This document shows positions 52,360 through 61,470 of a DNA stretch of 64,000 nucleotides, piece after piece (the first letter of the stretch is position 1; the number at the start of each line of letters is the position of its first letter). The notes under the pieces are model-generated. The model was not told where the DNA came from. It saw nothing but the letters and a program-made list of their open reading frames with translations, and searched no databases. Position numbers and translations under genes: made by a program. Source of the DNA: CAZYBO01 sp964645205 (GTDB lineage: Bacteria > Pseudomonadota > Alphaproteobacteria > Rickettsiales > SXRF01); NCBI GenBank assembly GCA_964645205.1, contig CAZYBO010000001.1:372001-436000 (forward strand). The letters run 5' to 3'.

Positions 52360-53252
52360 AGCGCCGCCTTCCTGCGCGATTCTTTCATTTCGTCAAGAAT
52401 AGGCCTGAGCTGCGCAGTCAACCCTTCAAGAGCGCTGAACGAACTAAGCCCGTGCGTGTTGCGGTCGGCAGCGACTTCCGCGATAGTTTCCGCATTTACA
52501 TTCGCCTCTTCTTCCGCAAAAGCATAAATCAACGCCTGATCGCAAATCAGGTTGATAAGACGCGGCACCCCTGCGGTGAAATAATGCACGGCCGCGCATG
52601 CCGTGTCGTCGAAAAGCGACGCCGCGCCGCCAACCACGTTGAGCCGGTGGTGAATATAATCCGCAGTTTCCGCGGCATCCAGCGGGGTAAGGTGGCAATG
52701 CACCGAAATGCGCTGCACGAATTGCTTGAGTCCCGACTGGTTAAGCGTCGTCAGCAATTCAGGCTGCCCCACGAGGATAATCTGCAACAACTGATCTTGT
52801 TCGTTATTGACGTTCGACAGCATGCGTAAATCTTCCAGCATCTCCGGCGACATGTTCTGCGCTTCGTCGATGATAAGCACCGTCCGCTTACCCTTGGCAT
52901 ATTGCGCGATAAGGAATTCGATGAACGCCTCATATATTTTCACGTCGTCATTGCCGAACGTCTCCAGCTCAAAAGCTGCCGCGATCCACCCCATCAGGCG
53001 TCCGAGCGTTTTGCTGGGGTTGGTGATGAGGCCAACGCTGATAGTTGGGCCGAGGTTTTTGAGGAAGTGACGGATGATCGTGGTTTTGCCCGCGCCGACA
53101 TCGCCGCTGATAACCATGAAACCCGACTGATTGAGTATCCCGTATTCCAGCAGGTTGATCACCTTGCGGTGACGCTTGCTGTAAAACAGAAAATTGGCGT
53201 CGGGCAGGAGCGAGAACGGTTTTCCCGAAAGACCAAAAAAAGTTTCGTACAT
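52356..53252 (-). CDS. ExeA/GspA-like AAA ATPase
   Basis: P-loop ATPase of the ExeA/XrtA-associated group, found in many exopolysaccharide loci. It starts with the family's MYETFFGLSGKPFSLLPDAN. Walker A (GDVGAGKTT) is at residues 50-58 and Walker B (VLIIDEAQN) puts the acidic pair at 129-130. The arginine-finger region VGQPELLTTLNQ and a C-terminal winged-helix-like region follow. It is likely the motor or regulator of polysaccharide secretion, by context. It shares a divergent promoter region with the Wza-like gene. Confidence 0.9.
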   Translation of the reverse strand: MYETFFGLSGKPFSLLPDANFLFYSKRHRKVINLLEYGILNQSGFMVISGDVGAGKTTIIRHFLKNLGPTISVGLITNPSKTLGRLMGWIAAAFELETFGNDDVKIYEAFIEFLIAQYAKGKRTVLIIDEAQNMSPEMLEDLRMLSNVNNEQDQLLQIILVGQPELLTTLNQSGLKQFVQRISVHCHLTPLDAAETADYIHHRLNVVGGAASLFDDTACAAVHYFTAGVPRLINLICDQALIYAFAEEEANVNAETIAEVAADRNTHGLSSFSALEGLTAQLRPILDEMKESRRKAAL

Positions 53253-53568
53253 CCAATAATTCCTAAGTCAGGTAGTAGTTATCCGTGGGCATTCTACCAC
53301 CAAAGTGTAAAAAAAACCTCTGCCCCTGCATAAGGCAAAATAAAATAAATGTTTATAATCAAGGCTATACAAAAATAATAGCGAATTTATACCACTCCGC
53401 CATAAAAAATCGCCGGGGTTTATTCTTTATCAAGAATATTCAGATAAGACATTGATTTCGTATACCCAACTGCTGTAGATAATAACGCTTTGCAGAACTG
53501 CGCCCGTTCACTATAAAAAATATTTTTAAATGCACCTTATTTTAAAAGCAAAATATCTGGGGATTACC
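53253..53568. other. Divergent promoter region of the exopolysaccharide locus
   Basis: AT-rich region of 316 bases between the ATPase and export genes. A weak promoter-like pair, TTGATT (53452-53457) and TAGATA (53476-53481) with 18-base spacing, faces the export gene. Nothing else was recognised. Confidence 0.4.
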
Positions 53569-54204
53569 ATGAAAAAAATGATGCGATTACTGGCTATACC
53601 GGCACTGCTGCTGTTCATACATCCCGCGCTGGCTGCCGAAGCCGCGCCCGTCGAGCTGGTTACGCAAAAGCCGGAAAAGGCGGCAACCGTAGCGCCCGCC
53701 GTGGATTCCGATTATATCATCCATCCCGGCGACGTGCTCCAGATCACCGTTTGGAAAGAAGATTCGCTCGACCGTGAAGTAGTCGTACTGCCCGACGGCA
53801 CAATCAGCTTCCCCCTGATCGGCACTTTCAGCACAGCGGGCATGACGCCCGGTATGGTGCAGGAAACCGTGCGCGCCAAGCTGGAAGACCTTATCCCCGA
53901 TGCGTCCGTGGCCGTATTGGTGAAAGCGCCGCTTGGACATTTCGTGAGCGTGATCGGTCAGGTGGGCAAGCCCGGCGAACTTATCATGGGTCACCGCCTC
54001 ACCGTGATGCAGGCGCTGAGTCAAGCTGGCGGCCTCACCCCTTATGCCAGCGAAGGCAACATCATCGTGCTGCGCCAGAAGGACGGCAAGGAAATCGCTA
54101 TTCCCTTCCCGTATGACGATATTGTCAACGGCCGCAATCTGGAAAAAAACATCACGCTGAATCCCGGCGACGTGATCGTTGTCCCGACGGCCAGCCTGTT
54201 CTAG
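53569..54204 (+). CDS. Polysaccharide export protein (Wza-like)
   Basis: Outer-membrane-associated exporter. The start at 53569 follows TGGGGA and gives the signal peptide MKKMMRLLAIPALLLFIHPALA. A Poly_export domain (DYIIHPGDVLQITVWKEDSL) and an SLBB domain (VSVIGQVGKPGELIMGHRLT, ASEGNIIVLR) follow. At 211 aa it lacks the C-terminal helix of E. coli Wza and has no lipobox. The separate barrel gene directly downstream may supply the outer-membrane channel. Confidence 0.92.
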   Translation: MKKMMRLLAIPALLLFIHPALAAEAAPVELVTQKPEKAATVAPAVDSDYIIHPGDVLQITVWKEDSLDREVVVLPDGTISFPLIGTFSTAGMTPGMVQETVRAKLEDLIPDASVAVLVKAPLGHFVSVIGQVGKPGELIMGHRLTVMQALSQAGGLTPYASEGNIIVLRQKDGKEIAIPFPYDDIVNGRNLEKNITLNPGDVIVVPTASLF

Positions 54205-54207
54205 CCG

Positions 54208-55380
54208 ATGCGATCGATGTCGATCATCAGGAAGACGACGACATGCGGATTTGCACTCGCCCTGTGCGCAGGCGCTGCTCAGGCCTATGACGGCAAGCCG
54301 CCGTCGGATACCTTCGCCAAGTTTAAAATATCCGAGCAATGGTCGATGGATACCAACCCGCTGCGGCTTTCCAACGGGGAAACGACGCTGATTGGTTCCT
54401 ACACGGCGGGCGAAATCATGCTCGGCCTGCACACGCCGACATCTAAATTCACCTCCAGCACGCGCGTCAATCAGGGTTTTTACGACGACTCCGACTTCGA
54501 TTCTACCGATGTTCACGAAACCCTGAGCCTCTCCACCCGCAACGAACGCTGGAGCGCTGGCATCGAAGGCATGATTGATTACGACACCACGCGCAGCAGT
54601 GAAATAAGTTCGCTGGGCGTCACCGTTCCCTCCATCCGTCACACCGGCTTGTCGGCGGAGCCGGAAGTGGCTTATAAGCTCACCGAACAGGATACGGTTT
54701 CCCTTAAAGGCAAGATCGTCGAGTCACGTTATGACCACAACGCTTATGTGGATTACCGCGTCTATTCGCTCAGCCCCTCTTACATGCGCAATATCGACCC
54801 GCTCAACATACTCCTCATGAGCATCAACAGCCGCCGCTACCAGACGCAGGACGGCCCCGACACCACGGTAGACAATATCGGCCCGCAGCTCGGCTGGCAG
54901 ACTGTCATCAGCCCCCGCCTCGTCGCGCGGCTCACCGCAGGCGCGGAACGCTCCACGCGCGATAGCGTCGGCACCGCGTCCGACAGCTCGCAGATCAATT
55001 ACGTATTCGCAGGCTACGCCTCGTACAACGGCGAGCAGGATATGATCAATTTCGTGGTATCCCGCGCGCAGCAACCCTTCGGAAACGGCAGTTCAACGCT
55101 GGTCACCACCTTCACAATCGATGAAACCTATAAAGTCAACGAAACCCTTTCTTTCGCAGCCGGTGCGCGCTACCGCATGGCCGACACCTCCTCCCTCGGC
55201 GGTGTGAACCTGAAGGACGAACGCAGCTGCAATGTCGGCTTTTCCTATGCTATATACGACCAGCTCGACATCACCGGCAGTTACCGCTACCTCAGCCAAA
55301 GCCTCACTAACAGCGGGTCAGTATCTGCACACGCCGTCATGTTCGGCCTGACCTTTCACCCCTACGAGTGGGATTTGTAA
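54208..55380 (+). CDS. Outer-membrane beta-barrel protein of the exopolysaccharide locus
   Basis: Signal peptide (residues 1-26), then repeated amphipathic strands and a C-terminal FGLTFHPYEWDL, typical of an outer-membrane barrel (about 16 strands by length, 390 aa). Similar genes beside wza/gumC in EpsL/TIGR03016-type loci are thought to form the export pore. It follows the export gene by 3 bases, and the next gene starts 3 bases after it. Confidence 0.82.
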   Translation: MRSMSIIRKTTTCGFALALCAGAAQAYDGKPPSDTFAKFKISEQWSMDTNPLRLSNGETTLIGSYTAGEIMLGLHTPTSKFTSSTRVNQGFYDDSDFDSTDVHETLSLSTRNERWSAGIEGMIDYDTTRSSEISSLGVTVPSIRHTGLSAEPEVAYKLTEQDTVSLKGKIVESRYDHNAYVDYRVYSLSPSYMRNIDPLNILLMSINSRRYQTQDGPDTTVDNIGPQLGWQTVISPRLVARLTAGAERSTRDSVGTASDSSQINYVFAGYASYNGEQDMINFVVSRAQQPFGNGSSTLVTTFTIDETYKVNETLSFAAGARYRMADTSSLGGVNLKDERSCNVGFSYAIYDQLDITGSYRYLSQSLTNSGSVSAHAVMFGLTFHPYEWDL

Positions 55381-55382
55381 GC

Positions 55383-57074
55383 ATGGATGATTTAACCCTG
55401 CGCGACATACTGGCGATTCTGATACGGCGAAGGAATTATTTCATCGTCACCGCCGGTATTTTATTCGCGATTTCACTCCTGTTCGTGATGAAGTGGTCGA
55501 ACTACCGCTCCACCGCCACCGTACAGATCGAGCAATCCTATATCGCCGCCAACGTTTCCAACCCCAACGAAATCATCGTCACGCTGGCCGACCAGCGCAT
55601 CAACCAAATCCAGCAAAAAATCACCGCGCTGGAATCGCTCGCGCAGATCATCAAAAAATTCAACCTCTACCCTGAAAGCATCGACAGGACGCCGATGAAT
55701 GCGCTCACCGCAAAAATGCGCGCTGCCATCAAGCTGAACTTCATCAGCGGCAGTCTTTCCAACCCGGCAGCGGCGCAGAAACAGACGGCGGAGCAGCTTT
55801 CCGCCATCGCGTTCAACCTCAGCTTCGATTACAAAGACCCGGAAATCACCCAGCGCGTCACCGATGAACTGGTTACCCGCTTCCTCGACGAAGATTTAAA
55901 AATGCGCCGCATGCAGGCGCAGGAAACGTCCGACTTCCTTGGCACGCAGATCACAGCGCTTGAGGAATCCATCGCCGAACAGGAAAAAAATATCGCTGAA
56001 TTCCGCGCAAAAAACGGTGAATCCGGCCCTTCGGCTTTGATGTTCAACCAGCAGGCCGCCGCCTCCACGAACATGAGCATTCACAATCTGGAAACACAAA
56101 TTACCACGAACGAAGGCACGCAAGGCGCGCTACGCACACAGCTCGCGCTGGTCGATCCCTATTCGCGCGTGATCGCCGACGGGCAACTCCTCACCACACC
56201 CGGCACGCAGCTTAAGGCGCTGGAAACCGAATACACCACGCTGACCAGTAAATACGGCACAAGCCATCCCGACGTTATCAAGGCACGCAGGCAGATCGCC
56301 GCGCTGAAATCCCAGCTCGGCTCGACGAAAGACAGCGTGCAGATACAGGCCAAAATCGACGACGTGCGCACCAACCTCGCCGCCGCTGAAAGCACCAACG
56401 GCGCCGACCATCCCGATGTAATCGCGCTGAAGGCTAAACTTGAAAAGCTAGAAAAAGCGCTTGAAGCCTCCCCGCCCCCTTCAAAGAAAGACTTCATCAA
56501 AGCCGACGCTGACAACCCTGCCTACATTCAACTTGCCGCGCAGCTCAAAACCGCGGAAGCGCAGCATGAAGCGCTGGTCAAAGAGCGTGATCGTCTTGTT
56601 GAGCAACAGGCCAAATACGAAAAAACCATCGCGCTGAATCCCGGTGTCGAGCGTGAAATGTCGAAGCTCACCCGCGACTACGACAATTCGCAAATGCGCT
56701 ACCGCGAGTTGAAGGAAAAAAAGATGATCGCGGATATGAGCGAGCAGCTTGAGCTAGGTCGCAAAGGCCAGCGCCTCATCGTAATCAACCCTCCCGGCAT
56801 TCCCGACAACACTTACCCCAAGCGTGCGCTGCTTATGCTGGGCGGACTGATTTTCGCGGTGATGGGCGGGCTTACCAGCGTCGTTGTCGCCGAAGCGTTG
56901 AGCCAGAGCGTGCACGGCACCAGCCACCTCGCGCGCCTCATGGGTACGCCGCCGCTCGTCATCATTCCGCACATCATGTCGGATGAGGAAATACAGGCTT
57001 CTAAATGGACGTCTAAACTTAGCAAGCTGCGCAGCCGGTTCGCGCAGCGCAAAGGGGTAACCGGACATGGATAA
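55383..57074 (+). CDS. GumC/Wzz-type chain-length and export protein
   Basis: Polysaccharide co-polymerase. The start at 55383 gives MDDLTLRDILAILIRRRNYF, the Wzz-domain start, with TM1 at about 15-35. A long periplasmic coiled coil runs from about 150 to 445. The GNVR-like TRDYDNSQMRYRELKEKK and PPGIPDNTYPKRALLMLGG precede TM2. There is no kinase domain; the CpsD-like protein that follows (8-base overlap) would be its partner. Confidence 0.92.
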   Translation: MDDLTLRDILAILIRRRNYFIVTAGILFAISLLFVMKWSNYRSTATVQIEQSYIAANVSNPNEIIVTLADQRINQIQQKITALESLAQIIKKFNLYPESIDRTPMNALTAKMRAAIKLNFISGSLSNPAAAQKQTAEQLSAIAFNLSFDYKDPEITQRVTDELVTRFLDEDLKMRRMQAQETSDFLGTQITALEESIAEQEKNIAEFRAKNGESGPSALMFNQQAAASTNMSIHNLETQITTNEGTQGALRTQLALVDPYSRVIADGQLLTTPGTQLKALETEYTTLTSKYGTSHPDVIKARRQIAALKSQLGSTKDSVQIQAKIDDVRTNLAAAESTNGADHPDVIALKAKLEKLEKALEASPPPSKKDFIKADADNPAYIQLAAQLKTAEAQHEALVKERDRLVEQQAKYEKTIALNPGVEREMSKLTRDYDNSQMRYRELKEKKMIADMSEQLELGRKGQRLIVINPPGIPDNTYPKRALLMLGGLIFAVMGGLTSVVVAEALSQSVHGTSHLARLMGTPPLVIIPHIMSDEEIQASKWTSKLSKLRSRFAQRKGVTGHG

Positions 57075-57933
57075 GCTGGAAAAAGCCCTACAGAAAGCCC
57101 GTGCCCAACGCGAAATAGAGCAGCAGAACTTCGCCGCCGAGCAGGTACGTATACAACAATCTGTACCGCCTGTCGCCGCATCGCAAACGGCGCACGTAGC
57201 CACCGAAGAAGCATCCCTCACGCAGCACCACATCATCGCGCACCATATGCGCAGCAAGGAAGCGGACATCTTTCGTATTCTGCGCACGCAGATATTGCAG
57301 ATCATGGCGCAGTCGGGTTACAAAACGCTGGGTATCACCAGCGCCAATTACGGGGATGGCAAAACCACTGTGGCGCTCAACCTCGCCGTTAGCATCGCGC
57401 TCGACCTGAAACAGACCGTGCTGCTCGCCGACCTCGATCTCCGCAAACCCAGCGTTACCAAATATCTCGGCATCGATGCGCCGCACGGTATCACCGATTA
57501 TTTCACGCATGACATTCCCATCGCGCAGTGCCTCATCCGCCCCTCGTTCGACCGCATGACGATCCTGCCTGCAGGCTATGCGCTCGATAACTCCTCGGAA
57601 GTGCTCGGCTCGCCTAAAATCGCTGCGCTCGCCGACGAGTTGAAAAGCCGCTATGCTGATCGCATCATCATCTATGACCTGCCACCGACGCTCGCGCAGG
57701 ACGATCCCATCGCATTCCTCCCACATGTGGACGCCGTGCTGCTGGTGGTGAACGACAACGCAACGCGCATCGATGAAATCCGCCAGTCCATGAACGTGCT
57801 TGCCGGCGCGAACGTGATAGGCACGGTGCTGAACCACTCCTCGCGCCCGCAATTGCAGTACGGCTTGAAACCGATATTTACCAAGCTCAACCTCGCTTAC
57901 CGCGCCTACAAAGAACGAAGGAAACACGCATGA
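57067..57933 (+). CDS. CpsD/CapB-like P-loop ATPase
   Basis: Partner of the GumC-type protein. Walker A is YGDGKTT (residues 95-101, where P-G-E/D-G-K-S/T is standard), Walker A' VLLADLDLRKPS (118-129) and Walker B IIIYDLPP. The N-terminus is a charged coiled coil of about 60 residues, the C-terminus basic. The C-terminal tyrosine cluster of BY-kinases is absent (only scattered Tyr), so autophosphorylation is doubtful. Its stop overlaps the methyltransferase start as ATGA. Confidence 0.88.
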   Translation: MDKLEKALQKARAQREIEQQNFAAEQVRIQQSVPPVAASQTAHVATEEASLTQHHIIAHHMRSKEADIFRILRTQILQIMAQSGYKTLGITSANYGDGKTTVALNLAVSIALDLKQTVLLADLDLRKPSVTKYLGIDAPHGITDYFTHDIPIAQCLIRPSFDRMTILPAGYALDNSSEVLGSPKIAALADELKSRYADRIIIYDLPPTLAQDDPIAFLPHVDAVLLVVNDNATRIDEIRQSMNVLAGANVIGTVLNHSSRPQLQYGLKPIFTKLNLAYRAYKERRKHA

Positions 57934-58685
57934 GCATGCACCAGAGTCATCAAGAACGGCTGGAGAGCGAGAAAAATTTCCATAACGAGCGCGCGATGGA
58001 AGAATCGCGCATCCACCAGGAAAAATATTACGTAGCCGTGAGCAAGGCGCGTGAACTTTATTCCCAACATATTGCCCGCAACGCTGTGCAGAAAGACGTG
58101 CTGGAGATCGGCTGCTTCCACGGCGGCGGCGCGGAAGAAATACTGCGCACCGCGAAATCCTATACCGGCATCGACATTTCTGATGTCGCCATCGCCCGCG
58201 CCACCGCGCTTGCGCAGGAAAAAAGCCTTCGCAACTGCCATTTCCACGTGCGCGACGCTTGCGAAACCGGTTTCCCCGACGGCGCGTTCGACACCGTGAC
58301 CGCCTGCGGCATCGTGCATCATCTGCCGATCGAAAAATCGCTGAAGGAAATCCGCCGCATTCTCAAGCCGGGCGGCAAAGCCATCCTGTTTGAGCCACTG
58401 GGCGAAAACCCGCTCATCAATCTCTACCGCAAGCGCACCCCGGAAGCGCGTACGCCCGATGAAACCCCGTTGCGCAAGGGCGACATTGACGCGATCAAGC
58501 TCATTTTCCCCGGCGCGAAAATCGACTATTTCGGCCTCACCACCCTGCTATGCGTGCCATTCCGCCGCAACGCAAAGCTCTACGCGCCGATGTACAGCTT
58601 CTTCTACCAGCTCGACCGCCTGCTGTTCCTCACGCCGCTACGCCTGTGGGCGTGGATGATCGTGGTAGAGGCCGAACGTGCGTAG
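57930..58685 (+). CDS. SAM-dependent methyltransferase in exopolysaccharide locus
   Basis: Class I methyltransferase. Motif I is VLEIGCFHGGG, followed by GIDISDVAIARA and the FDTVTACGIVHHLPI and LKPGGKAILFEP blocks. It may methylate a sugar or lipid-linked intermediate; the substrate is inferred from the locus only. It starts at ATGA on the preceding gene and overlaps the GH16 gene by 8 bases. Confidence 0.88.
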   Translation: MSMHQSHQERLESEKNFHNERAMEESRIHQEKYYVAVSKARELYSQHIARNAVQKDVLEIGCFHGGGAEEILRTAKSYTGIDISDVAIARATALAQEKSLRNCHFHVRDACETGFPDGAFDTVTACGIVHHLPIEKSLKEIRRILKPGGKAILFEPLGENPLINLYRKRTPEARTPDETPLRKGDIDAIKLIFPGAKIDYFGLTTLLCVPFRRNAKLYAPMYSFFYQLDRLLFLTPLRLWAWMIVVEAERA

Positions 58686-59394
58686 CGTCGTTATATGCCT
58701 ACTCGCGCTGCTGGCGGCAAGCCCGGCAGCCGCCGCGCAGTTGCAGTTTTTCAATCCCTACCCTAAAATCGACACCAACCGCTGGATGCTGTCCGACGGC
58801 TGGGCGAACGGCGATTATCAAGCCTGCGAATGGCGCGCCGACGCCATCAGCGTCCATGAAAACAACATCAGGCTCACCCTGTCCGACCGCGGCGGCAAGC
58901 TCCGTCCTATCGGCTGCGGGGAAATGCGCTATAACCTGCGCACCGGCTACGGCACCTATGAAGTGCGCATGCGCGCCGCCTCCGGCTCCGGCCTGAACTC
59001 GGCGTTTTTCACCTATATCGGCCCCCCGGTCGGCGTTCCTTCTCACGACGAGATCGACTTCGAGTTTCTCGGCAAGGATCCGCGCACGGTGGAATTGAAT
59101 TACTATGTGAACGGCAAGCCGCAGGACGGCACGAAAATTCCGCTGGGTTTCGACGCTTCCGAAGAGTTCCACACCTACACCTTCCTGTGGGAGCCGCTGA
59201 AAATCCGCTGGTATATCGATGGCAAGCTCGTGCATGAAACTAAAGATGGCGTGCCCATCCCCAGCAATCCCGGCCGCATCTACGTCTCACTATGGGCAGG
59301 CGCCAGCAGCAAGGATGATTGGCTAGGCCACTTTACCTACACCGCTCCCGTCAGCGCGGAAGTCGCATGGGTGAAATACACCCCGTTGCGCTAG
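58678..59394 (+). CDS. GH16 glycosyl hydrolase (ExoK/lichenase-like)
   Basis: Secreted endo-glycanase; ExoK-type enzymes trim exopolysaccharide during export. The start is GTG at 58678. A signal peptide (residues 1-20, ending AAA) is followed by the GH16 jelly-roll. The catalytic motif DEIDFEFLG has Glu125, Asp127 and Glu129, the ExDxE form of lichenase and XTH-like members. Length is 238 aa, a single domain without a binding module. Set between glycosyltransferases, it is likely to act on the product of this locus. Confidence 0.93.
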   Translation: MRSVVICLLALLAASPAAAAQLQFFNPYPKIDTNRWMLSDGWANGDYQACEWRADAISVHENNIRLTLSDRGGKLRPIGCGEMRYNLRTGYGTYEVRMRAASGSGLNSAFFTYIGPPVGVPSHDEIDFEFLGKDPRTVELNYYVNGKPQDGTKIPLGFDASEEFHTYTFLWEPLKIRWYIDGKLVHETKDGVPIPSNPGRIYVSLWAGASSKDDWLGHFTYTAPVSAEVAWVKYTPLR

Positions 59395-59398
59395 CCGC

Positions 59399-60520
59399 AT
59401 GACAGGCACTCCCTCCATCCTCTACCTCGTGCACGACATCGCAGATCCGGCGGTGAAGCGGCGCGTGGCCATGCTGAAAGACGGCGGCGCGAATGTCACG
59501 CTGATAGGCTTTACCCGCACCGATGCAAAAATACCGAACGCCATCGATCTGGGACGCACCTACGATGGTAATTTTCTTCAGCGCTTAGGCTCGGTGCTCG
59601 CCGTAATCGGCAGGATACAGGAATATAAACGGCATTTCACCGCCTGCGACCTCATCATCGCCCGCAATATGGAGATGCTTGCCATCGCCGTACGCGGCAA
59701 GCGCTTCAGCCCTTCCGTCCCGCTCGTATACGAATGCCTCGACATCCACAGGCTCCTGCTCGGTCAGGGACTTGCAAGCCGTGCGTTGCGCTGGCTGGAA
59801 GGCCAGCTATGCAAGCGCGCGTCACTGCTGCTAACCAGCTCCCCTGCTTTCATACGCGAATATTTCGATACACGCTCGTCGGTTCGCCTCCCCTCCAAGC
59901 TGGTGGAAAACAAAGTCTATGGCATTGCGCCCGTCGCAGCCGAACGCACCCCGGCTCGCCCATGGCGCATCGGCTGGTTCGGTGCGATACGCTGCCGCAA
60001 GAGCCTCGATATATTGCGTGAGCTGGTACGCGCAAGCAACGGCGCGGTCGAAGTCGTCATCCGCGGCCGCCCTGCGCTGGATCAGTTCGACGATTTCCAT
60101 CGCGCCGTGAGCAGCGTGCCGGGCTTGCGATTCGCAGGTTCCTACGAATACCCCGCCGACCTCGCATCCATTTACAACGAAGTGCATTTCACCTGGGCGA
60201 TCGATATGTTTGAAGAAGGCCTCAACTCCTCATGGCTGTTGCCCAACCGCCTTTATGAAGGCTGCGCGCACGGCGCGGTGCCGATTGCCGTATCCTCCGT
60301 GGAAACCGGTCGTTTCCTTTCGGAACTCCGCATCGGCGTGCCGTTGCCGCAGCCGCTTGGCGCGTCGCTTGCCGCTTTCTTCGCGCAGCTGACCGAAGCG
60401 CAATACCGCACGCTCGCAGAAGCGGTCGGCGCTGTGCCTAAAGAACGCTGGGTATGCGGTGCAGGCGATTGCCGGGAATTAGTATCGTATTTAACATCCT
60501 TGAAAAGTTCCGGCTCATGA
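59399..60520 (+). CDS. Glycosyltransferase, GT4-like
   Basis: GT-B fold transferase of 373 aa. The N-terminal domain has SILYLVHDIADPAVKRRVAM, LIIARNMEMLAIA and the linker LVENKVYG. The C-terminal domain has WRIGWFGAIRCRKSLDIL and EGLNSSWLLPNRLYEG, which is the EX7E-like donor region. It would add a sugar to the lipid-linked repeat. Its stop overlaps the next gene as ATGA. Confidence 0.86.
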   Translation: MTGTPSILYLVHDIADPAVKRRVAMLKDGGANVTLIGFTRTDAKIPNAIDLGRTYDGNFLQRLGSVLAVIGRIQEYKRHFTACDLIIARNMEMLAIAVRGKRFSPSVPLVYECLDIHRLLLGQGLASRALRWLEGQLCKRASLLLTSSPAFIREYFDTRSSVRLPSKLVENKVYGIAPVAAERTPARPWRIGWFGAIRCRKSLDILRELVRASNGAVEVVIRGRPALDQFDDFHRAVSSVPGLRFAGSYEYPADLASIYNEVHFTWAIDMFEEGLNSSWLLPNRLYEGCAHGAVPIAVSSVETGRFLSELRIGVPLPQPLGASLAAFFAQLTEAQYRTLAEAVGAVPKERWVCGAGDCRELVSYLTSLKSSGS

Positions 60521-61470
60521 ACCTTGCCGTCATCCCCTGCCTCAACGAAGAGCGCAACATTGAGCGGTTAGTCGCACAGCTTTTGCGCGCGGGCGACCTC
60601 ACCATCGTGATCGCCGACGGCGGCAGCACCGACCGCACCGCAGAAATCGCCAAAACACTGGCGGCGCAACACCCCAATGTGCGCTATCTCTACAATCCCG
60701 CACGCCTGCAAAGCGCCGCCCTCAACCTTGCCATCGCCACCTTCGGCGCTGCTGCGGAATATGTCATCCGCATCGATGCCCACGCCGAATATCCCGACGA
60801 TTACTGCCAGGCGCTCATCAGAGAAGCCGACGCTACGAAAGCCTCCTCCGTCGTAGTGACGATGGATACGAAGGGCGGCACGTTCTTCCAGCAACTTGTG
60901 GCTGCCACCACCAATTCACGGCTGGGCAACGGCGGCTCCGCGCACCGCCTTTGCGTAAAGCAAGGCCGCTATGTCGATCACGGGCACCATGCGCTCATGC
61001 GTGTGGACGCGTTCAACACCGTGGGCGGTTACGACGCAACCTTTTCACACAATGAGGACGCCGAGTTAGACACGCGCCTGCGTAAAGCAGGCTACACCAT
61101 CTGGCTTACCGCAGAAACCTCCCTCATCTACCACCCACGCGCAACAGCCACCGGTCTGTTCCGCCAGTATATCCAATACGGTCGTGGGCGCGCGCGCACC
61201 ACGCTGAAGCACCGCACCCGCCCGCGCCTGCGCCAGATGCTGCCACTCGCCGTCGCACCCGCCGCCATGCTTGCGTTGCTTACGCCCGTCTGGTGCGTCG
61301 CCGCACTGCCGCTGCTGGGCTGGGCTGCCATCTGCCTCGCCTACGGCGTCATGCTCGGCATCAAGGCTCGCCGCCCGGCGATGATGCTCACCGGTTTTGT
61401 AGCCATGCTCATCCACATGGCGTGGTCGATCGGCTTCTGGCAGCAATGTATTATGCAGAGGCGTGCATGA
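60517..61470 (+). CDS. Glycosyltransferase family 2 (ExoA-like)
   Basis: The start at 60517 (MNLAVIPCLNEERNIERLV) is fixed by the ATGA overlap; an upstream in-frame start is inside the previous gene. GT2 signatures are IADGGSTDRTAEI, IRIDAHAEYPDDY (DxD-type) and HNEDAELDTRLRKAGY. C-terminal membrane helices and the WCVAALPLLGWAAI region suggest an inner-membrane enzyme close to succinoglycan ExoA. Length is 317 aa. Confidence 0.9.
   Translation: MNLAVIPCLNEERNIERLVAQLLRAGDLTIVIADGGSTDRTAEIAKTLAAQHPNVRYLYNPARLQSAALNLAIATFGAAAEYVIRIDAHAEYPDDYCQALIREADATKASSVVVTMDTKGGTFFQQLVAATTNSRLGNGGSAHRLCVKQGRYVDHGHHALMRVDAFNTVGGYDATFSHNEDAELDTRLRKAGYTIWLTAETSLIYHPRATATGLFRQYIQYGRGRARTTLKHRTRPRLRQMLPLAVAPAAMLALLTPVWCVAALPLLGWAAICLAYGVMLGIKARRPAMMLTGFVAMLIHMAWSIGFWQQCIMQRRA

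Noticed and set aside
53530..53568. Earlier start of the Wza-like gene
   Set aside because: The upstream ATG lacks a ribosome site and would spoil the signal peptide that starts at 53569.
53587..54642. 351-codon minus-strand frame in the export and barrel genes
   Set aside because: It is the shadow of two genes with signal peptides and known domains; no ribosome site or family pattern.
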